Source: Cordylochernes scorpioides (lineage: Eukaryota; Arthropoda; Arachnida; Pseudoscorpiones; Chernetidae). From it: a stretch of DNA of 64,000 nucleotides. Below are positions 56,853 to 64,000 of the stretch, piece after piece (the stretch's first letter is position 1; each line of letters opens with the position of its first letter). The position numbers were made by a program, and so were the translations under genes. Where the stretch lies: assembly GCA_030710605.1 (NCBI GenBank), contig CP092871.1, positions 73,003,171 through 73,067,170 on the forward strand, written 5' to 3'. The notes beneath the pieces are model-generated. The model saw only the letters and a program-made list of their open reading frames with translations, was not told where the DNA came from and ran no database searches.

Positions 56853-57228
56853 TATTTACAACTAATACAGAGTGTAATAAATAGGGCAATAATCTTTGAA
56901 TGAAACTTTGAGAATATGTATTTATATATTATATAGTAATTGTGGGCAAAAAGGTTCCTATCTCTCATTTAATAAATGAATTATAATGTATTTATATTGA
57001 GTACATCAAAGCAATGCGTTTATTTGATCTTTTTGACCCGAGTACATTGCTTACTCGGATCATTGAATAAGTCCCAATAATTATCGCCATTTGAGCAAAG
57101 CAGATTAAATAAATGCATTGTGTTTTGTGTTGAAGTTGATGAATGAAATTTAATGCCGCTATTTGAAGGAAACTTTTATTTACAGTAATGATATTCTTGC
57201 CCCAATTTTACTCCATAGAGTATATTTA

Positions 57229-57513
57229 TGTTATAGTAGAATTATTTTATATATTTTAGAATTATAATTTCTGGAACAAACTCTGTAAAGTCGACCGCCA
57301 GATGTCGCGGCTGTGGACTATATAAACGCATAGTTGTTGTTTATTTTAGCCGACTCAGGTCTTTTTGTAGATATGTAAATACGTAACCTTTTATTTTCTT
57401 TGTTCTTCACGACTTAAGACCGGTATTTTACTTTCCCCAAATTATTAATTTATCAGTTCAATTAAAGATAATTGTGATTAAAACTATTTTATTATTTCTT
57501 ACACGACGCAACA
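57229..57513 (+). mobile_element. LTR-like sequence (solo LTR candidate)
   Basis: Starts tgttatagtagaattatttt and ends cacgacgcaaca; contains gactatataaacgcatagtt as TATA-like promoter. It shares blocks with 3030-3400 on the minus strand. I do not see a matching target duplication, so the borders are tentative. Confidence 0.5.
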
Positions 57514-58389
57514 CCATGATACACATGTATCCAAAATCAAGCAGGTGTGTCAATATTTAATTTGACATATATGAATTATTTGGCATTCAGACATATCTTA
57601 GTTGAGGACCACTTCATCTGCATTTGTACTTTCCAAGGTCGAAAGAATTTCCAAAAATACTTTTGAATTTTCGTTTGTTCTAACAGAGTTGGTCAAAAGA
57701 CCTTATTTATTGATATTGTATGTTTTCACAGATCAATGTATTAAACAATAAAAACCTTATACAGTATCGCACAATACTATTATAAAGAAATAAAAACATT
57801 TCGTTTTAAAGTTATTCATTAGCAAAACCGCGAGCTTCCGCCGTTCTCAACGGACAGAACCAAATCAAGAGTAACAACGAATAGAGGGGAAGATATATGT
57901 TTACACATGTCATAAAAAAACGTCGATATTGCCCCGTGTTTGCTCTTAGATTTAATTCTGGCCGTTAAAGAACGAGAGCTCGGAAGATTTTGCTCAATAA
58001 AAAACCTTATACAAGTATTGAGAATATATACTTGTATTGCAAAAGTTTTAAAATATTTTAATAATCAAGCTAAGTTAGAAGAGGGCTCTTCAAACTGACT
58101 TCGTTCACCAATAGACGAGGAGACTGTATAGTATATAGTACAGCATACATTTTTACAGGAGGATTACATTCATATACCTATAGACAGCCACTCTCCTAGG
58201 TATCACCAACATATGTCCAGCATCCCTAGAAAATCTCCCAAGAAAGAAATCTGCCTGGCGACACCTCATTAATTGGACTTCCACTGGCATTGTATATAAA
58301 TCCAAGAAGACTTAGGTCAGAAGGACATCCCGGGTAGTTGGCGACTTCTGTACGCTCCAGGAACCTGGGTTACTTAAATAAATATACCT
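57514..58389. other. Gene-free stretch
   Basis: No gene recognised. An aacaataaaaaccttatacagt block near 57743 and a similar ataaaaaaccttatacaagta near 57997 form a weak repeat. Confidence 0.3.
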
Positions 58390-59160
58390 ATAGGGGCATT
58401 TCTTCCTTTAATTATTCTTCAGAACGATATGTTCATCACCCTAGTTAAAACTTTAATAGTGGTGATGAAGGATGAGCCACAACAACAGTTTGGTAAATTC
58501 AGACAAATTCCTTAAACCGTCCCTGTACTAATTAAATACATAGCCCGAAACCATGGTATACAGGTTGTTGGCTTTTGTCTGAATTTATCACAACTGGTGT
58601 TATGTGTCAAATTATTTGACAAACATTGCAGTTTTAATCTTCTCAGTTATGCGGGAAGAATGTTGTTTATCTGTTAAGTCGAACTGATCTCCCACGCCTT
58701 CTCATTGGACGAATGTGGCCATGTTTGTACATAAAAAGGGGTTGAAACGGAATGCGAGGAGTCGTGGAGGGGTGTTCGAGTAGAGACGCTTATAGCGTTC
58801 TCTGTGTGCTTGTCTGGTGTTTCTCCTTGCATACCTGTGAAACCCCGGTCCGCTCCCTGCCAACGCTACAATAAAGCTAAGTACTTTTTTATTTTATTTA
58901 ACAAATCGTTAGTTGTTTTTATCTCCCTTTTGTTGTTAGTGCTGTACTCTTGAGTGTACGCTTTTCTGTGTATTAAGGTACTTTAATTTAGGCCCTAGCT
59001 TATTATTGTTTTTTTTTTGTGTGTGTGTGATAACGCGCAAAAGTAAAAACATTTTGTCAATGGATCATTCTTTATCACTACTAGTAAAGTTTCTTTACTA
59101 GGGTGATCAACATAATGTCTCGTTCTGATCTATAATTAAAGGGAGAGATGGATCTCTAGG
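58390..59160. mobile_element. Foldback element, family A, interrupted
   Basis: The left arm (ttcatcaccctagttaaaac, gccacaacaacagtttggta, aattcagacaaat) and right arm (gttggcttttgtctgaattt, then after an insert atcactactagtaaagtttc and ttaaagggagagatgg) match the family at 2355. The right arm is split at about 58608. Confidence 0.65.
58608..59063 (+). mobile_element. LTR-like insertion in a foldback arm
   Basis: About 455 bp between ggtgttatg and atggatcattc of the foldback arm. It starts tgtcaaattatttgacaaac and ends acattttgtca. Inside are gtacataaaaaggggttgaa (TATA-like) and acgctacaataaagctaagt (polyadenylation-like) in LTR order. The target duplication is short or imperfect (atg), so I am not certain of the class. 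Confidence 0.5.
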
Positions 59161-59627
59161 TACATACTATAGAGTGTAGTGGAGAAAGTCTGTTAAAAAG
59201 CTCGCTTTTTTTACCTCGAAACCTCGCTCACTAACGATGTCAATGCAAAAAAAAAAAGTCATCCATTACTAACCTCTTGTTATAAATCTTAGATAAAATT
59301 ATAGAATCTACGATAGTTAGTCAAACATTATGCTAACCTTCCAAGAACACCACGAGTAGTATAAAAAAAGGTACTGTAAATTGCTGCATATCATCAGCAC
59401 GCCAGGGTAGAGATTAGTGTTATCTACACTAATTACCTTGTAGTATATAATCGAACATCTCTACTGTCCTTGCTGGAGACTTGTAATTAAGTACAGCTGT
59501 AAAAGTAAAAACTGGGATGTCACCTGCTGACTGTCCACCTGGTCATCTTCCTACTTACGACTGGATTTTATGATGGTTGTCAACGGACATGACTGGTCTT
59601 GGTCTTGTTGTAAGAGCAATACGAGAG

Positions 59628-59855
59628 ATCAATATTTTGATAAAAATCAATCAAGAACCCAGGGCTAAGTTTCTTGTATAATTCTTTTTTTTTTTGAGAA
59701 ATAGAATTATACAATAAACTCAGCCCTGGATGCTTTATTGAAGAGAAATAGAATTATACAATAAACTCAGCCCTGGATGCTTTATTGAAGAGAAATATAA
59801 TTATATAAGAAACTTAGACCTGGATGTTTTATTGATTTTATCAAATTAGAAGTCA
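59628..59855. repeat. Foldback element with a triplicated 47-bp arm
   Basis: The left arm (aaaatcaatcaagaaccc, agggctaagtttcttgtata, attc) is faced on the right by three tandem 47-bp units (gagaaatagaattatacaat, aaactcagccctggatgctt, tattgaa), the last of which is diverged and closes with gattttatcaaatt. Confidence 0.75.
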
Positions 59856-60049
59856 ATGAAAGAACGTTGATTTAAAATCACGAGATCAATAGCTTTCACA
59901 ACGAATACACCAAAATACAATAAAGATATAGACTATATATCACAACATGAATACAAAAGAAGAGGAATAACTCCTCTTTCCCTAAGAGTCAAAATGCTAA
60001 CTAAATCTGATGAAGAATTGCAAAGAACTCAGAAAAACATTTTTTTTTG

Positions 60050-60155
60050 CTTATCCCTAGTACACGTGGTACAGGCAATGATAATAATGGTGGGTAGAAA
60101 TAGGCGACTGCTTTTACTGTAAGTGCACCGCATGTCTGCACATGTGAAAAGAAGA
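60050..60155 (-). mobile_element. SINE fragment (3' half)
   Basis: Contains cttatccctagtacacgtgg, the atgataataatgg block and cacatgtgaaaagaag; the tRNA head is missing. Confidence 0.75.
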
Positions 60156-61619
60156 TTAAAAAACAATTTTTGAAAGAGAATATTTTAAAAACAAACCCTC
60201 AACCAGCAAATTGATTCCAAAAAGACCATACAAATTTAGAGTTTACTACCGGCTGGGAAGATGTGAAGATTTATGGTTGTCAGTCCAATGACCCACTCAC
60301 ACCTGAGTGGTGACGTCTATCATTCTGAAGGTGAAACAATGAGAGCTAAGAGGAGATATTATAAAAAAATATTCCTATCTATTAAAGTGAAAATATATAA
60401 TTTTCTCTATTAAACAACAATTAATCCTATATCCCATCTAGATATATAAACTGTAGATCTCCAGAGAAAATTGACACAGCACTCTCGACGGAGAATCAAG
60501 TACAAACAGCTTCCCCTCTACTTTACAATACCCTGAGGACTTCTGCTTTTTATGTAAATTGCCTGAAAAATATTTCCGAAGGATTTCTTAATGTTGAAAT
60601 AGATTTGTGGGGAGCTGTTGACATTGAAGGATGTATGTATCTATGTTTAAGTGGTATTTGACACAAATAGGTTAACAATATGTGTCTGCTGTATTGTGGT
60701 AAATATATATACGATATAGGTTATTCTCAAATATATTATTTTATTAGAATATTTCCTGGATATGATAGATTAAAACGATAATATCTGAAAATAAAACAAT
60801 ATTTTGTCGGTGTACCTAATTTTTTTTTAACAATGAATATAAATACATTTTAAAAAGTTTACATGTATGCAAAATGAAGAAAGTTTTCATGAAGCAGTAT
60901 AATTCAAAACTTTCTTACAACGTTATTACAATTTAATAATGAGTATAAATATATTTTTAGATGTTTGCCTCTATTACAACCTAGCTAAGTGTATGTGTAA
61001 TGAAGAACATTTTCATACACACAGCAGTATGTTACAAACCTTTTTTCAAACTTAACACACTTCCTTCATTTTGATCTTCCGAGGCCTAAGAGGTCATGAA
61101 ATATCAATTTAAAAAATACTATCTAAAAGGATATATATAGCTATTATCCGCTCCATTTAATTAAACCTTTGGAAAGATCAAATAACTAACCAGAAATTTA
61201 AAAGTAAAAGGATACCCTCTAGAATTAATTTATAACTTTGTCAAACCGACCTAGAGAAGAAAACGTATCCGATAACAAGGTCATTTTTTTCTTCCCTTAC
61301 ACTTCGGTTATCCAGACAATGGCTTTGAATCTTTTCCTCACTCCCCCGTACATAGCCGCCAGATCATTTGAAACCCCATTACCAAACCAACAAAGAAAAC
61401 GAAACAAAAAAAAAAAAAGAAAAAAACCCTATTTATTCAGTAAAATGTGAATTTGTAAATTGTAAAATATTGCAAATTGTGAATACCTTGTTGAAAAAGT
61501 AAAAATCCATAATGAGTAAAGAATGAAAGAACAAGACATGAAGAATAATTATCACAAATTTCTCATAGCCCAAGACAACATGGAAACAGGCTACAAGATC
61601 AATTTAGAAGAAGTACACT
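60156..61619. other. Gene-free stretch
   Basis: No gene recognised. Two weakly similar units occur at about 60832-60930 and 60940-61045 (atgaatataaatacattttа-type starts, gcagtatg near the ends). Confidence 0.3.
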
Positions 61620-61797
61620 AACATGGACAAAACTTAAGAACGTTTTTACCTTTATATCAGGATTCAGATAGACAGTGACCTCTAATGAAGAGACACAAGA
61701 GATAACCAATTATGAACGAAATAGTCTGTTTCCTTAAAAAAAAAATAGACCAGCGGCTACAACAGAATATGAAACTTACTTAAGTTTTGTTCGCGAA
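61620..61797. mobile_element. TA-type MITE, decayed
   Basis: Starts acatggacaaaacttaagaa and ends cttacttaagttttgttcg; the core keeps tatcaggattcagatag and caagagataaccaatta. Confidence 0.7.
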
Positions 61798-62036
61798 TAT
61801 AGAATATGACTACAGAAACATAGCGTCAAAATAGAAAAGTTATAATTTGAATCTTATTTTAATTATCTAAATTCAACAGCATAAATAGAAAGATTGTCCT
61901 TCCTCACAACTTTAAATATTAGAAAATAAGAGCACAATTCAAAAAGAGTAGATTTCCCAGAGCCATGCAATGATTGTATCTCGTATAATAATTTCTCGTT
62001 TAAAAAAAGACTTGTATATATACCATTTAAAATAAG

Positions 62037-62150
62037 AAAATTAGATTTTCGGCAAAGTGTTTCTTTTTATTTGAAGTGTTGCAAGCTTTCGAGCAAATTT
62101 TTGCCCTTCAGCGGGTTTATTTGAGATGTTGCAATCTAATTTTCTTATCC
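62037..62150. repeat. Inverted repeat with hairpin-CGAAA module
   Basis: The ends aagaaaattagatt and aatctaattttctt face each other. Read on minus, the interior gives ccgctgaagggcaaaaattt, gctcgaaagcttgcaacact and tcaaataaa, another instance of the module. Confidence 0.55.
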
Positions 62151-62611
62151 AAATAACTCCAATGAAGCTATTGCTAGCATATATGCCATTACTAGAGGTT
62201 TTCTTTAAACAGACCACTAGAAAAATATTCTCAATACTTGAAAACTTGTCATCCTGATTTTTATAAGGTAATAAAAAAACTATTGCAGAGTAATTAAGTA
62301 TTAATAGGAAATATTGTGCATGTGTTTGTTGCGCATTAGTTATCCCAATATTTAATCTATCAAATGAAGCTTTGCCACGATATATTGAATTAATACTTTT
62401 TGTTATTAAAATGAGATGAATGGATTCAGTTCGAAATTGACTTTTTTCAACTTCGAATAAGATATGAGGGTGTAGACAGCATTATGAGGGACATTATGAA
62501 GACATTAATGGATTTTCATAAAGGGCAAAACAAATAGTAAAGGGTAGAGAAGGTAATAAAATTCATAACAACTTTAGCAATATAGATAAAAATATCCTCT
62601 ATTTTTTAAAA

Positions 62612-62715
62612 CGTATCCCAAGTATACATGGTATAGACCCCGATAATCATCGTGGGTAGTTAGCGACTGCTTTTACTGTAACTTCACCACAAGTCTACAC
62701 ATGTAAAAAAAGATT
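62612..62715 (-). mobile_element. SINE fragment, decayed
   Basis: Contains atcccaagtatacatggtat, ccgataatcatcgtggg and gtctacacatgt; only the 3' half is present. Confidence 0.65.
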
Positions 62716-63210
62716 TTCCGTATTATCTTATGTATGGACGGAATCAATTTTACCATATAAGAATAAATGTACGATATTTCAAAAAGATTCCCTTGTTCAA
62801 TATTTTTATCTGCTTGAAAAGCGCATATATTCAAGTCAATGATACATTGTAAATATGGGTTTATTTTACTATCGATTCACTCTTCCGTGAAACAAAGTTT
62901 TGAACAATAAATTACATAAATTGTTGAAGATTATATCTAACTGCAAGTTTTGGGTATAAAATAATATAAATAATAATAACTAAATATTTCTGCTTTATTC
63001 CTGCATCAAAAAATCTTGAGTTTTCTGGAATAAGAAGCTGGGACTCGAAGATCTTGCTTGCTTGGAGGTGTCAATGGCCTGGATCGGATGTCTTTACAAC
63101 CATATCATGTACAGAACCAACCTTTATTGAACATCACCTAGAATAGACATCTGATCCAAAATCAAGGATACCTGGCTTGGTGTTGCTTGACTTGGGGGGG
63201 CGGAGACAGT

Positions 63211-63227
63211 GGGGGGGGGGGGGGGGG
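63211..63227 (+). repeat. Run of 17 G
   Basis: An uninterrupted G run, preceded by a run of 7 G at 63194-63200, in otherwise AT-rich DNA. It could form a G-quadruplex; homopolymer length in the assembly is unreliable. Confidence 0.9.
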
Positions 63228-63334
63228 CTGCGGTCCCGAGTCCGAACATTAATTACGACAGTAGTCCCGAGTCCGAACATTTGTTCTTGCATTCCCAGCA
63301 CTTTAATAGTCCGCATTATATTTCTGATATGTAA

Positions 63335-63610
63335 AGGACTGTGGTATAAGTATACCACATTTCAGTAGGATAATGCATGACCACATGTTGCCGGTATTTT
63401 ACGGACCTTCCTAGATACAGAATATTCTCGACTGCTGTCCTGACCAGTACATTCTCCTGATCTGTCACCAATAGAAAACGTCTGGTCAGTGTTTGCTGAG
63501 CGACAAGCTTGTCATAATACGCCAGTCACTACTCTCGATGAACATCGTGTTAAAGCAACATGGGAACTGTAGATGTACCTGTCATCCAATCTCCGTAAGT
63601 GATGTTATTG
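63335..63610 (+). pseudogene. Tc1-type transposase C-terminal relic (DD34E)
   Basis: The plus strand, with stops, reads GISIPHFQ-stop-DNA-stop-PHVAGILRTFL and then VHSPDLSPIENVWSVFAE. The Asp of the DNA block (63369-63371) and the Glu of PIEN (63474-63476) have exactly 34 residues between them, the Tc1 signature. Three or more in-frame stops are present and the N-terminal half is not readable upstream, so it is a dead fragment. No terminal repeat was found. Confidence 0.8.
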
Positions 63611-64000
63611 CTGCCAGGAATGGTTCTTCTGGGAATTGATTTCTCAGGATCCACACCTCTAAATTTCACTAAAAATGAATCCATACTTATTTCCTGTATA
63701 ATTTATCTGTATAATATAAATATATAGAACTTGTTATTATTATAATCCCTTCGGTAAAATTATAAATAAAAAACAATTCACTGAGGGAAGGATTTCTTCC
63801 GATACAGTATTACCGTTATATACTAGCATATGTTATGAAAAATGTGTTTGTTGTTTGATAAACGGTTTATAAGACAAAGGATCGATAAGATAAAGGGTTG
63901 AAGGTGCAGTCGGGATAAAAAAAAAGATAATTAGTTACCATTAAGTAGCTTTTATTTTCAATTACTTAAGGAAAGATTACACATTAGTTATTTTCACAAT

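Overview
The window reads as AT-rich intergenic DNA from an animal nuclear genome, most likely an arthropod. A parasitic copepod is my best guess, but this is a weak inference from overall style. I found no convincing host protein-coding gene, rRNA or functional tRNA gene. Nearly all recognisable content is transposable elements, many nested inside each other. A run of 100 N at 16001-16100 marks an assembly gap.

The dominant layout is a long direct duplication. Copy 1 spans about 1490-16000 and stops at the gap. Copy 2 spans about 29370-50045. They are colinear and similar over most of their length, and they differ by clean insertions and deletions. Copy 1 alone has a DD34D mariner (10504-11818) and a short retroposon (4141-4352). 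Copy 2 alone has a Ty3/Gypsy LTR retrotransposon (37314-43793), a tRNA-derived SINE (30411-30708), a candidate solo LTR (44137-44495), a perfect 52-bp hairpin insert (48649-48781) and a 655-bp deletion. Each copy therefore supplies the empty site for insertions in the other. Real segmental duplication and unmerged divergent haplotypes both fit.

The Gypsy element, on the minus strand, is the richest object. Its 335-bp LTRs differ at 2 positions. Gag begins inside the 5' LTR, a tRNA-Ala-type primer binding site lies inside gag, gag ends directly after a canonical -1 slippery heptamer (T TTA AAC), and pol runs through the polypurine tract and stops inside the 3' LTR. A second mariner (DD37D, maT-like) is nested in pol at a TA between RNase H and integrase. 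Other lesions are one TGA in gag and one extra base in an A run in pol.

The rest is: a tRNA-headed SINE family (nine copies or fragments); a TA-flanked MITE family of about eight copies with ends CACTCATGGACAAAACTTAAG; hAT-type 200-bp MITEs; two families of long foldback elements; 3' ends of non-LTR retrotransposons; relics of DDxD and Tc1 (DD34E) transposases; a nested 1.9-kb inverted repeat (50524-52443); and a very regular 37-bp minisatellite (53740-54840). The region 16101-29370 between the two copies and the region after 50045 are similar repeat-rich DNA with no clear genes.
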